Assembly (NCBI GenBank): GCA_934792465.1
Contig: CAKVOK010000015.1
Location: 1-64,000 of the forward strand
Origin: an uncultured Clostridia bacterium
GTDB lineage: Bacteria > Bacillota > Clostridia > RUG12999
Reading direction: 5' to 3'
Length of the DNA stretch: 64,000 nt
This document shows, piece by piece, positions 8,602 through 16,685 of this stretch (its first letter is position 1; each line of letters begins with the position of its first letter). The notes under the pieces are model-generated. The model was not told the origin of the DNA. It saw nothing but the letters and a program-made list of their open reading frames with translations, and ran no database searches. The translations under genes were made by a program, and so were the position numbers.

Positions 8602-10347
8602 TTAATATTCCGATTCTTTTTTAATTCTTTCGACAAATTCGGCGAACGGGAATATGCCGAGGTCACCGTCCTCACGGCTTCTGACGCTTACTGTTCCGCT
8701 GCTTGCTTCATTCTCGCCGATGATGAGCATATAAGGCATCTTTGCAAGACGGGCTTCGCGGATTTTATAACCGATTTTTTCGTTCCTTATATCAAGTTCC
8801 GCTCGTATACCCGAATTTTTAAGCTCATTAAACAGCTTTTCGGTATATTCGTTCGATTTTTCCGATACAGACATGACTTTAACCTGAACAGGGGAGAGCC
8901 ATACGGGGAAATTGCCTGCGAAATGCTCCGTTAATATTCCTATAAATCGTTCAATAGAACCGAACACAACTCTGTGAATCATTATCGGACGGTGCTTTTC
9001 GCCGTCCTCGCCGACATATTCGGCATTGAAACGCAGCGGAAGCTGAAAATCGAGCTGGATTGTTCCGCATTGCCATGTACGGCCTATTGAATCTTCAAGA
9101 TGAAAATCAATCTTAGGTCCGTAGAATGCGCCGTCACCCTCATTTATTACATAGCTGATATTGAGTTCGTCGAGGGCGGATTTCAGACCGGCTGTGGCAT
9201 TTTCCCAGTCCTCATCGCTTCCCATGCTGTTTTTGGGTCGTGTGGAAAGCTCAACGTGATATTTAAATCCGAAAAGCTTGTATACTTCGTCTATAATGCT
9301 TATAACGCCTTTGATTTCCGAAGAAATCTGTTCGTTTGTCATGAATATGTGCGCATCGTCCTGTGTGAAGCAGCGCACACGCATGAGTCCGTGCAGCTGA
9401 CCGGATTTTTCGTGCCTGTGAACAAGACCGAGTTCACCCATGCGTATAGGTAAATCTCTGTATGAATGCGGTTTTGACTTATATACAAGCATACCACCAG
9501 GACAGTTCATTGGTTTAATCGCAAAATCCGTATCATCAATAACTGTAGTATACATATTTTCTTTATAATGATCCCAGTGTCCCGAAGTTTCCCAAAGACT
9601 TCTGTTCAGCATAATCGGGGTTGAAATTTCAACATAATTTTCACGTGTATGGATTTTGCGCCAATAGTCGATAAGAATGTTTTTCAGCACCATTCCTTTC
9701 GGCAGGAAAAACGGAAATCCCGGACCTTCGTCCATAATCGTAAACAATTCAAGCTCACGTCCGAGCTTGCGGTGGTCGCGCTTTTTCGCTTCTTCGAGCA
9801 TATTAAGATATTCTTCGAGTGCTTCTTTGGTTAAAAATGCCGTACCGTAAATTCTTGTCAGCATTTTGTTTTTTTCGTTTCCTCTCCAGTATGCGCCGGC
9901 TATGCTTGTCAACTTAAATGCCTTTATTCCTTTGGTATAGAGAATATGCGGACCGGCGCAAAGGTCGGTGAATTCTCCTTGTGAATAAAAGCTTACCGGA
10001 ACATTCTCCGGCAAATCACGTATAAGCTCCGCTTTATACGGTTCGCCCTGATTTTCCATAAAATCAATTGCTTCTTCACGAGGTTTTGTGAAAGTCGTAA
10101 GTTTAAGGTTTTCCTTGATGATTTTTTTCATCTCGGTTTCAATCAAATCGAGGTCCTCCGGCGTAAAACCGCCCTCACGGTCGAAATCGTAATAAAAGCC
10201 GTTGTCTATTGCCGGCCCTATTGCAAGCTTTGTTTCGGGATAAAGGCGTTTTACCGCCTGTGCCAAAACGTGTGAGCAGGTATGCCGCATAACTTTCAAT
10301 TCTTCCGATGTTTCCGTGACGTTACCGTCTGCAAATAATGCTTTCAT
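8602..10347 (-). CDS. thrS: Threonine-tRNA ligase, lacking the TGS domain
   Basis: Charges tRNA-Thr with threonine in the cytoplasm. It has 581 residues, against about 640 for the usual enzyme: the N-terminal TGS domain is absent and the protein starts almost directly in the editing domain. HTCSHVLAQAVKRLYP carries the HxxxH metal pair of that domain, and YWRGNEKNKMLTRIYG follows. Class II catalytic motifs are clear, with MNCPGGMLVYK for zinc and substrate binding and RMGELGLVHRHEKSGQLHGL around motif 2. The C-terminus (VQVKVMSVSEKSNEY to the end) is the anticodon-binding domain. The ATG at 10347 has an AAGGAGAG site. Forms without TGS are known among Clostridia. Expression is governed by the T-box leader just upstream. 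Confidence 0.97.
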   Translation of the reverse strand: MKALFADGNVTETSEELKVMRHTCSHVLAQAVKRLYPETKLAIGPAIDNGFYYDFDREGGFTPEDLDLIETEMKKIIKENLKLTTFTKPREEAIDFMENQGEPYKAELIRDLPENVPVSFYSQGEFTDLCAGPHILYTKGIKAFKLTSIAGAYWRGNEKNKMLTRIYGTAFLTKEALEEYLNMLEEAKKRDHRKLGRELELFTIMDEGPGFPFFLPKGMVLKNILIDYWRKIHTRENYVEISTPIMLNRSLWETSGHWDHYKENMYTTVIDDTDFAIKPMNCPGGMLVYKSKPHSYRDLPIRMGELGLVHRHEKSGQLHGLMRVRCFTQDDAHIFMTNEQISSEIKGVISIIDEVYKLFGFKYHVELSTRPKNSMGSDEDWENATAGLKSALDELNISYVINEGDGAFYGPKIDFHLEDSIGRTWQCGTIQLDFQLPLRFNAEYVGEDGEKHRPIMIHRVVFGSIERFIGILTEHFAGNFPVWLSPVQVKVMSVSEKSNEYTEKLFNELKNSGIRAELDIRNEKIGYKIREARLAKMPYMLIIGENEASSGTVSVRSREDGDLGIFPFAEFVERIKKESEY

Positions 10348-10384
10348 GTGTTTTCTCTCCTTTTAGATTAAGTCATATCCGAAA

Positions 10385-10618
10385 AGAAAAACCCTCGGAT
10401 ATGCTCGAATATCCAAGGGTGCATTGCACGGTTCCACCTTGTGTTTCACTTAATTTATCTTTAACGCAGATATACGTCGGCACTTTTCTGATATACTCAT
10501 ACTCCGCACCGCAGCTCAAAAGTGGTGTTCATTATGCGTCGGTTCAGGGCATCTCAGCTTGCGCCCCTCTCTGTAAAACCTCGTACATAACTACTGTCTT
10601 TGTCATAGCTTTTATATA
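10385..10618 (-). ncRNA. T-box riboswitch (threonine) of thrS
   Basis: The leader has the diagnostic T-box sequence AAGGTGGAACCGTGCA (minus strand of 10425-10440). It is followed by a terminator stem, CCCTTGGATAT pairing with ATATCCGAGGG (10392-10419), and a T-rich run. Upstream are stem I elements with a GAACACC segment, in which ACC (10524-10526) is a plausible threonine specifier codon. Uncharged tRNA-Thr would pair with the specifier and the T-box bulge and favour antitermination, raising thrS expression during threonine starvation. Confidence 0.93.
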
Positions 10619-10647
10619 ATTATAACACTCATTTAAATGTTTGTCAA
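10619..10647 (-). promoter_or_regulatory. Promoter of the thrS T-box transcript
   Basis: Minus strand TTGACA (10642-10647) and TATAAT (10619-10624) with a 17-base spacer, both hexamers perfect. It lies just upstream of the T-box leader. Confidence 0.9.
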
Positions 10648-10658
10648 TACCTTTTTTG

Positions 10659-11477
10659 TTATTTTTGCAGTAACGTGCGGTAATCTCTCGGTGTTACGCC
10701 GGTTTTCTTTTTAAATATATAAGTAAAATATTCCGTTGAAGCGTAGCCGGAGGCATAGGCAACTTCTTTGACGGATAAATCCGATGAAATCAAGAGATTG
10801 CAGGCATATTTAAGGCGCACGTTGTTCAGATAATCGTTGAAAGAAGCACCAAGGTGTTTTTTGAAAAGTGCACCGAGATAGTTGACGGATACGGAGAGCT
10901 TTTCCGCAAGCAGCGCAAGAGAAATTTTATCTCTGAAATCAGTGTTGATGTATGCTGCAGCCTGCTGCGTTATCATGGGTACGGCTTCCGTTTTTTCTCC
11001 GGAGGTTTTACGAATCAGCGATATAATAAAATCGGAAATAATGCCGCTTATAATATTTCTTCCGAATATTTGCGGATTTTCGGTTTCGGATTTGAGCCTG
11101 CCGTAGCTTTTTATAATATCCCTGGTTTCTTCCTCGCTCATGGTGCATATAAGCTTGTTCGGCCTTAATGTTATATATCGCAGCAGTTCGGGATTTACAA
11201 GATTTTCTTTAAATCGCACATTGAGCAGACGTACATCATCAATTGCTTTGAATGAGTGAAAATCGCAGTACGACAGAAGATATGCGCAGCCCCTTTCCAT
11301 TGCGTATTTTTCGCCGTTATAAATCTGCTCGGCATGACCGGAAATAATGATTTCGGATTCAAAATAATCGTGCCAGTGGGGGACAACCGAACTTCCGGCA
11401 GAAATTACGCAATCTTTTAATATTATATCCGTATCGGCAAACCGTTCTTGTATATTCATAAGTATTTTTTCGTTCAT
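10659..11477 (-). CDS. AraC-family regulator with cupin sensor domain
   Basis: A 272-residue cytoplasmic transcription factor. Residues about 25-90 form a cupin (VVPHWHDYFESEIIISGHAE) that normally binds a sugar or sugar phosphate. Residues about 170-272 hold the double helix-turn-helix (ISLALLAEKLSVSVNYLGALFKKH, then VKEVAYASGYASTEYFTYIFKKKTGVTPRDYR). The gene is divergent from the operon that begins at 11659 and ends with the GH38 alpha-mannosidase, with about 180 bases between, so it most likely activates that operon in response to an imported sugar. The ATG at 11477 has a GGAGG site. The inducer is not known. Confidence 0.92.
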   Translation of the reverse strand: MNEKILMNIQERFADTDIILKDCVISAGSSVVPHWHDYFESEIIISGHAEQIYNGEKYAMERGCAYLLSYCDFHSFKAIDDVRLLNVRFKENLVNPELLRYITLRPNKLICTMSEEETRDIIKSYGRLKSETENPQIFGRNIISGIISDFIISLIRKTSGEKTEAVPMITQQAAAYINTDFRDKISLALLAEKLSVSVNYLGALFKKHLGASFNDYLNNVRLKYACNLLISSDLSVKEVAYASGYASTEYFTYIFKKKTGVTPRDYRTLLQK

Positions 11478-11506
11478 GCTGCACCTCCGAAAACATTCAT
11501 ATCATA

Positions 11507-11535
11507 AGTATATCATATTTTTGCAGGGTTTGCAA
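11507..11535 (-). promoter_or_regulatory. Promoter of the cupin-AraC gene
   Basis: Minus strand TTGCAA (11530-11535), 17-base spacer, TATACT (11507-11512). TGCAAA occurs twice, overlapping the -35 box and within the spacer. Confidence 0.65.
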
Positions 11536-11589
11536 TATAAAAATCGGAAAAATTGTTGATTTTCTTAAGATTATAGTGGATTATACATA

Positions 11590-11618
11590 TTTACATTTTT
11601 TTGTTACCGATATATAAT
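11590..11618 (+). promoter_or_regulatory. Promoter of the kinase-isomerase-aldolase-mannosidase operon
   Basis: TTTACA (11590-11595), 17-base spacer, TATAAT (11613-11618), directly upstream of the small gene at 11659 and divergent from the AraC promoter. The A+T-rich 50 bases on its upstream side are the likely site for the AraC regulator. Confidence 0.8.
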
Positions 11619-11658
11619 TATTATATATAAAAGCAGAAATTACGGAGAGACGGTTGTC

Positions 11659-11862
11659 ATGTTTGAATGGAAACTTGCATATGCACCGAATTATTTATGT
11701 GCCGATATAGAAGAAAATGAACAAAGGTTTTATCTCATAGAATGGGAGATAAACGGCAAAAAATATAAAAATCATTATTGTACAAATCCGCTCGGCATTT
11801 ATTACGGCGAGTATATGTTCGCAATGACGGAATGTGGATTTGATGAATTTGAAGGGTTTTGA
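11659..11862 (+). CDS. Small conserved-looking protein heading the mannosidase operon
   Basis: A 67-residue acidic, aromatic-rich protein (MFEWKLAYAPNYLCADIEEN; later WEINGKKYKNHYCTNP; ends FDEFEGF). The ATG has a GGAGAG site, lies 41 bases after a consensus promoter, and is followed 14 bases later by the ROK kinase, so it is probably translated. I cannot assign a family with confidence. The NGKKYKNHY segment and the EGF ending recall the extreme C-terminus of GH2-type beta-mannosidases and related glycosidases, so it may be a residual or detached C-terminal piece of such an enzyme. No signal peptide or membrane segment is seen. Confidence 0.6.
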   Translation: MFEWKLAYAPNYLCADIEENEQRFYLIEWEINGKKYKNHYCTNPLGIYYGEYMFAMTECGFDEFEGF

Positions 11863-11876
11863 AAGGAGGCAAAAAT

Positions 11877-12839
11877 ATGATAGGTTTTGACATCGGCGGA
11901 ACAAAATGCTCCGTAAGCGTCGGGCATGAAAAAAACGGCAGTCTTATAATAGACACCAAAAAGGTTATACCGACGCAGCATGATATTTCGCCGTATGAAA
12001 TGACGGAAAAAATGTGCGTACTGGCAGAAGAGCTGACAAGAGAAAAGGATATAGTCGGTATTTCCTGCGGAGGACCTCTGAATTCCGAAACAGGCGTTAT
12101 TAATTCGCCGCCGAATCTTCCGGGTTGGGACAATGTAAAAATCACGGAGTATGTAAGTGGCAGAATGAAATGTGAAGCATATATCCAAAACGATGCAAAT
12201 GCCTGTGCGGTTGCGGAATGGAAATACGGTGCAGGCGTGGGATTTAACAATCTTGTGTTTTTCACCTTCGGCACGGGACTCGGAGCGGGACTCATTCTTG
12301 ACGGCAAACTGTACAGCGGAGCGAACGGAATGGCAGGTGAAGCCGGTCATATCAGATTAAGTCCGTTCGGACCTATAGGATACGGCAAATCGGGCTCGTT
12401 CGAGGGATTCTGTTCGGGAAACGGCATTGCGCAGCTCGGCAGAATATATGCTGAGGAAGCATTCCAAACAGGCAAGAACGTTTCGTATTGTGCCGATAAA
12501 TCCGAAATCGGAGAGATTACAGCAAAAAGAATTGCTGAATGTGCGGAAAGCGGACATGCGGACGCATTGAAAATATTCGATATATGCGCCGAAAAACTCG
12601 GCGAGGGACTGTCTGTAATTATAGATATTTTAAATCCGGAGGCAATTATACTCGGAAGCATTTATCAGCGGTGCGAAAATCTGCTGAAAAAGCGTATGTG
12701 GGAGGTTATAGAAAGAGAAAGTCTGTACTATTCTCACAGCATATGTAAAATACTTCCGGCAAAGCTTAAAGATAATATAGGAGATTATGCCGCACTTTCG
12801 GTAGCGGCGATAAATCGGAAAGGAGACAGAAATGGATAA
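11877..12839 (+). CDS. ROK-family sugar kinase
   Basis: A 320-residue protein starting at ATG 11877 behind AAAGGAGG. It phosphorylates a hexose or amino sugar with ATP in the cytoplasm. MIGFDIGGTKCSVSVG is the phosphate-binding loop, ISCGGPLNSETGVINSPPN the sugar-contact region, QNDANACAVAEW the catalytic Asp motif, and FTFGTGLGAGLILDGKLY the second phosphate motif. The zinc-binding CxCGxxGC motif of many ROK proteins is missing: after GEAGHIRL the sequence runs FGPIGYGKSGSFEGFCSGNG. There is no helix-turn-helix, so it is a kinase rather than a repressor. It shares an operon with an SIS isomerase, an FSA-type aldolase and an alpha-mannosidase, so mannose or a mannose derivative is a reasonable substrate guess. 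It overlaps the next gene by 8 bases. Confidence 0.9.
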   Translation: MIGFDIGGTKCSVSVGHEKNGSLIIDTKKVIPTQHDISPYEMTEKMCVLAEELTREKDIVGISCGGPLNSETGVINSPPNLPGWDNVKITEYVSGRMKCEAYIQNDANACAVAEWKYGAGVGFNNLVFFTFGTGLGAGLILDGKLYSGANGMAGEAGHIRLSPFGPIGYGKSGSFEGFCSGNGIAQLGRIYAEEAFQTGKNVSYCADKSEIGEITAKRIAECAESGHADALKIFDICAEKLGEGLSVIIDILNPEAIILGSIYQRCENLLKKRMWEVIERESLYYSHSICKILPAKLKDNIGDYAALSVAAINRKGDRNG

Positions 12840-13452
12840 TTTATACGAAAGATATCCGAGCTTAAAAGAATGTGAAACGGATATTGAAAATGCTGTAAAA
12901 GCAGTATGCGGCACCTATAAAGACGGAGGAAAGCTTCTTGCGTGCGGCAACGGCGGCAGCTGTGCGGACTGCGACCATATAGTCGGAGAGCTTATGAAAG
13001 GTTTTCTGCTGAAAAGGGAGCAGCCGGAACTTCTTGGAAAGCTTGAAAAACTTGGTTTTAGCGATGCGGAATACATGGCAAAGCATATTCAGGGGGCACT
13101 GCCTGCGATTTCGCTGCCGCATCAGGCGGCATTGCTGACGGCATTCGCTAATGATGTTGCAGCGGATATGATATATGCACAGATGGTGTACGGATATGCA
13201 AAAAAAGAGGATATACTGATATGCATATCTACGTCCGGCAATTCAAAGAATGTTGTATATGCGGCAAAAATTGCGAAAGTACTCGGTATAAAAACCGTTG
13301 CGCTGACCGGGAAAAACGAAAGCAAGCTTTCGGAAATATGCGATATTGCGGTGCGTGTGCCGGAAACGGAAACATATAAGGTGCAGGAACTTCATCTGCC
13401 TGTATATCATTATATATGTGCGAAAACGGAAAAAAATTTTTTTAACAATTAA
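12832..13452 (+). CDS. GmhA-like SIS-domain sugar-phosphate isomerase
   Basis: A 206-residue single SIS domain. LLACGNGGSCADCDHIVGEL (about residue 36) and LICISTSGNSKNVVYAAK (about 125) are the two phosphosugar-binding loops. VQELHLPVYHYIC near the C-terminus carries the Glu/His seen in phosphoheptose isomerases (GmhA). It would interconvert an aldose and a ketose phosphate. No heptose-synthesis neighbours are present; instead it lies between a ROK kinase and a fructose-6-phosphate-aldolase-type enzyme, so a catabolic isomerase acting on the product of the kinase is more likely than lipopolysaccharide heptose synthesis. The 8-base overlap with the kinase gene suggests coupled translation. 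The exact substrate is open. Confidence 0.82.
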   Translation: MDNLYERYPSLKECETDIENAVKAVCGTYKDGGKLLACGNGGSCADCDHIVGELMKGFLLKREQPELLGKLEKLGFSDAEYMAKHIQGALPAISLPHQAALLTAFANDVAADMIYAQMVYGYAKKEDILICISTSGNSKNVVYAAKIAKVLGIKTVALTGKNESKLSEICDIAVRVPETETYKVQELHLPVYHYICAKTEKNFFNN

Positions 13453-13470
13453 TTTTAGGAGGTTATCATT

Positions 13471-14112
13471 ATGAAAATATTTATTGACACAGCAAACACG
13501 GAAGAAATAAGAGAGGCTAACGAACTCGGAATAATCTGCGGAGTAACGACAAATCCGTCGCTTATAGCGAAAGAGGGCAGAGTTTTTGAAGAAGTTGTTA
13601 AAGAAATAACGGGAATAGTCGACGGGCCTATTTCGGCAGAGGTAATCAGCCTTGAAGCGGATAAAATGATTGAAGAAGCACTGGAGCTTGCAAAAATACA
13701 TAAAAATATCGTAATAAAAATACCTATGACGGCAGAGGGGCTCAAGGCGGTTTCCGTATTGTCGAAAAAAGGTATACACACAAATGTTACGCTTATATTC
13801 AGTCCGGCACAGGCATTGCTTGCCGCAAGAGCAGGCGCAACGTATGTAAGTCCTTTTGTGGGCAGACTTAATGATATAGCATCGGACGGAAACAAGCTTA
13901 TCGAAAGCATTGCCGGAATATATGAAATACACGGAATAGATACGGAGATAATCGCCGCAAGCATAAGAAGTCCGGAAGATGTAACGGATGCGGCGCTTGC
14001 AGGTGCGGATATTGCGACAATTCCGTATAAAGTAATATTGCAGATGATTAAGCATCCGCTCACGGACGCCGGAATAGAACGTTTTCTGAAAGATTGGGAA
14101 GGTCTGAAATGA
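13471..14112 (+). CDS. fsa: Fructose-6-phosphate aldolase / transaldolase-like protein
   Basis: A 213-residue cytoplasmic TIM-barrel class I aldolase, the length typical of the short FSA/TalC group and well below classical transaldolases. MKIFIDTANTEEIREANELG and GVTTNPSLIAKEG are family signatures. NIVIKIPMTAEGL holds the Schiff-base lysine. TNVTLIFSPAQALLAARAGA and VSPFVGRLNDIASDG follow. It either cleaves fructose 6-phosphate to dihydroxyacetone and glyceraldehyde 3-phosphate or acts as a transaldolase; sequence alone does not separate the two. Downstream of the kinase and isomerase it would take a ketose phosphate into central metabolism. Its stop overlaps the start of the mannosidase gene (ATGA). 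Confidence 0.9.
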   Translation: MKIFIDTANTEEIREANELGIICGVTTNPSLIAKEGRVFEEVVKEITGIVDGPISAEVISLEADKMIEEALELAKIHKNIVIKIPMTAEGLKAVSVLSKKGIHTNVTLIFSPAQALLAARAGATYVSPFVGRLNDIASDGNKLIESIAGIYEIHGIDTEIIAASIRSPEDVTDAALAGADIATIPYKVILQMIKHPLTDAGIERFLKDWEGLK

Positions 14113-16505
14113 ATAAAGTATATTTAATCGGAAATGCACATTTAGACCCGGTATGGCTGTGGCAGTGGCAGGAGGGTTTCACCGAAATCAAAGCTACTTT
14201 CAGAAGCGCACTCGACAGAATGAAAGAATTTCCCGATTTTAAATTTACTTCTGCTTGCGGTGCATATTATATGTGGATTGAAAAAAGCGACAAAAAGATG
14301 TTTGATGAAATCGTTATGCGTGTGAAAGAGGGACGCTGGAACTTGGTAGGCGGATGGTTTATTCAGCCGGATTGCAATATTCCGTCCGGAGAGTCGTTCG
14401 CACGCCATGCACTGATAACACAGCGATATTTTAAAGAAAAATTCGGTGTAATATCACACGTCGGATATAATGTGGATTCTTTCGGACATAACGGGAATCT
14501 TCCGCAGATACTTAAAAAGAGCGGCATGGACAGCTATGTTTTCATGCGTCCCGGTTCGCATGAAAAGGAGCTTCCGTCATATCTTTTCGATTGGGAAAGT
14601 GCGGACGGCAGCAGAGTTCGCACATACCGCATACCGGAGCGATACAATATTGATATGGGAACGCTGAATGTATTCGAAGATGTTGAAAAGCTTGCGGACA
14701 AAACGCCTATGATGGCATTTTACGGCGTAGGCAATCACGGCGGCGGAGCAACAATAGAATTGCTTGATGTAATGCATAAAACATTGACGGACAATTTTTT
14801 GTATTCGACGGCTGATGAATATTTTAACAACGTGAAAGATATATCCGTACCCGTAGTTTGCGATGATTTGCAGTTTCATGCCAAGGGCTGCTACAGCGCA
14901 ATGAGTGAGGTTAAGAAAAACAACAGACGGTGCGAAAATATGCTTTATGAAACGGAAGCATATTCCGTGCTTTCAAACAAGCTGATGAATACGGAATATC
15001 CGTCTGCGGAGCTTGAAACGGCATGGAAAGATGTGCTGTTCAATCAGTTCCACGATACAATGGGAGGCTGCGCAATCAAAGAAGCATATGACGATGCAAG
15101 ACAAACGCACGGTGAGGCACTTGCCATAGCCGGCAGAAGCTCTAATTTTGCGTTGCAGCAGATTTCGTGGAATATCGATACGATGGATGGCAAAGAATTA
15201 ACGCCGTACAAGGCATGGCCGCCGGTTACATCGTGGCGCACAAAAGAAAACATAGGAACACCGGCAGTCATATTCAATCCGCTTGCATACGAAGTCGAAA
15301 CGGTTATTTCCGTGCATGATATGGCGAAAATCATAACCGATGAAAACGGTAATGTGATACCGATACAATATGTACGTGATTCAAAAACCAATGTAAATGA
15401 TAAGTATAAAACGGCATTCAGAGCAAAAATCCCGGCTATGGGATATTGCGTATACAAGATGTACTTTGACTCTGAAACGCAAGAATACGAAACGAAGCTT
15501 TCGGCAGCGGATACATATATGGAAAACGAATTTGTCCGTATTGAATTTGACGAAAAAACCGGTGAAGTATGCGGATTTAAAGACAAGAAGAACGGCAGAG
15601 ATTTAATCAAAAACGTATGCTCGGCTGTATTGGCGGACGAAACGGATTCGGATACATGGGCACACGGAAAAGAAAAGTTCAAAAATTATGTTGCAAAGTG
15701 CGAAAGCGGCAGCGTAAAGCTTATAGAAAACGGTCCGGTGCGTGCGGCGGTTCGTTGCGAACAGCACTTTGAAAACACGCATATAATACGTGATTATTAT
15801 TTGGCATACAATGATAATTTCGTAACCGTTAAAACAAAAGCGAATTTCAGAGAAAAGCATAAAATGCTGAAATTTGCAATACCGGTTAATACCGAAAATC
15901 CGAAAGCATTCTGTGAAATACCATACGGATATATCGAAAGACCGACAGACGGCACGGAACAGCCGTCCGGCGCATGGATTGCAATGAACGGCGACAACGG
16001 CGGAATAGGTGCGGCAACAACGGCACAATACAGCTTTGATGCCGAAAATAACGTGCTTTCGCTTACGATACTCCGTGGGGCGATATATGCCGACCATTTC
16101 GGACAGCGTGACGAATTTTGCGAATATATGGAGCAGGGTGAGCATGAATTTGAATATACGCTTTTCCCGTTCAAGTCTTTTGCGGATTCGGAGAAAAAAG
16201 CGCAGGCACTGAATAATCAGCCGACAATCGTAACGGAAACATTCCATAAAGGAAAGCTCGGTACAAGCTATTCGGGAATTTCGGTGTCGAAAGAAAATAT
16301 TATTGTAACGGCATTGAAAAAACATGAAGATTCCGATGCGATTGCATTAAGATGCTACGAAAGCGAGAACAGATATACTGCGGCGGAGATAGAGGTGTTC
16401 GGTACAAAATTCGAAGCCGAATTTGAACATAGCGAAATAAAAACGTTTATAATCAAAGACGGAATCTGTACGGAAACAAATCTCTTGGAAAATGAATTGA
16501 TATAA
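14109..16505 (+). CDS. GH38 alpha-mannosidase, cytoplasmic
   Basis: A 798-residue enzyme starting at ATG 14109, which overlaps the aldolase stop; an upstream TTG at 14094 is not needed. It lacks a signal peptide, so it hydrolyses imported alpha-mannosides. IGNAHLDPVWLWQWQEGF carries the zinc-ligand His and Asp. GYNVDSFGHNGNLPQI holds the nucleophile Asp. VGNHGGGATIEL is a further conserved block, and NQFHDTMGGCAIKEAYDDA is the typical end of the catalytic part with another zinc-region His. The C-terminal half is the beta-sandwich region of GH38. Bacterial relatives release mannose from alpha-mannosides or 6-phospho-mannosyl-glycerate; which applies is not decidable here. Last gene of the operon, closed by a strong terminator. 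Confidence 0.93.
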   Translation: MNKVYLIGNAHLDPVWLWQWQEGFTEIKATFRSALDRMKEFPDFKFTSACGAYYMWIEKSDKKMFDEIVMRVKEGRWNLVGGWFIQPDCNIPSGESFARHALITQRYFKEKFGVISHVGYNVDSFGHNGNLPQILKKSGMDSYVFMRPGSHEKELPSYLFDWESADGSRVRTYRIPERYNIDMGTLNVFEDVEKLADKTPMMAFYGVGNHGGGATIELLDVMHKTLTDNFLYSTADEYFNNVKDISVPVVCDDLQFHAKGCYSAMSEVKKNNRRCENMLYETEAYSVLSNKLMNTEYPSAELETAWKDVLFNQFHDTMGGCAIKEAYDDARQTHGEALAIAGRSSNFALQQISWNIDTMDGKELTPYKAWPPVTSWRTKENIGTPAVIFNPLAYEVETVISVHDMAKIITDENGNVIPIQYVRDSKTNVNDKYKTAFRAKIPAMGYCVYKMYFDSETQEYETKLSAADTYMENEFVRIEFDEKTGEVCGFKDKKNGRDLIKNVCSAVLADETDSDTWAHGKEKFKNYVAKCESGSVKLIENGPVRAAVRCEQHFENTHIIRDYYLAYNDNFVTVKTKANFREKHKMLKFAIPVNTENPKAFCEIPYGYIERPTDGTEQPSGAWIAMNGDNGGIGAATTAQYSFDAENNVLSLTILRGAIYADHFGQRDEFCEYMEQGEHEFEYTLFPFKSFADSEKKAQALNNQPTIVTETFHKGKLGTSYSGISVSKENIIVTALKKHEDSDAIALRCYESENRYTAAEIEVFGTKFEAEFEHSEIKTFIIKDGICTETNLLENELI

Positions 16506-16552
16506 TTGCAAAAAAAGCACGAATGCATTAGGTATTTCGTGCTTTTTTGCAA
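16506..16552 (+). terminator. Rho-independent terminator after GH38
   Basis: TTGCAAAAAAAGCACGAA (16506-16523) pairs with TTCGTGCTTTTTTGCAA (16536-16552). The descending arm contains a six-T run, so the stem may serve both directions. It separates the mannosidase operon from the BNR_4 gene. Confidence 0.85.
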
Positions 16553-16584
16553 ATTGAATATTTTTGGGCAAAATAAGATATGCA

Positions 16585-16649
16585 ATTTTAGAAATTGACG
16601 GATTTTTTATAAAATGCCTCTTGTAAACACGGCAAAAACATGATAAATT
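16585..16649 (+). promoter_or_regulatory. Promoter and operator candidate of the first BNR_4 gene
   Basis: ATTTTAGAAATTGA (16585-16598) is identical to 21908-21921, upstream of the solute-binding protein gene. Further down, CTCTTGT (16618-16624) and ATGATAA (16640-16646) are 22 bases apart, exactly as at the second site. The implied -35 is TTGTAA (16621-16626) and the -10 is TAAATT (16644-16649), both weak, as expected for an activated promoter. The AraC protein encoded between the two sites is the likely activator. Confidence 0.55.
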
Positions 16650-16685
16650 ATATAATATAGAGTAAAATAACGGAGGTATGTACAT

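Noticed and set aside
11877..12839. ROK repressor (NagC/XylR type)
   Set aside because: No helix-turn-helix; the protein begins directly with the phosphate-binding loop, so it is a kinase.
12832..13452. GmhA in heptose / lipopolysaccharide synthesis
   Set aside because: No other heptose genes are nearby and the organism appears Gram-positive; a catabolic isomerase fits the operon.
13243..14139. Long minus-strand open frames across the sugar operons and surface-protein genes
   Set aside because: They are antisense to well-supported genes, rich in Cys, Phe, Tyr and Arg, and lack ribosome binding sites; they are compositional shadows.
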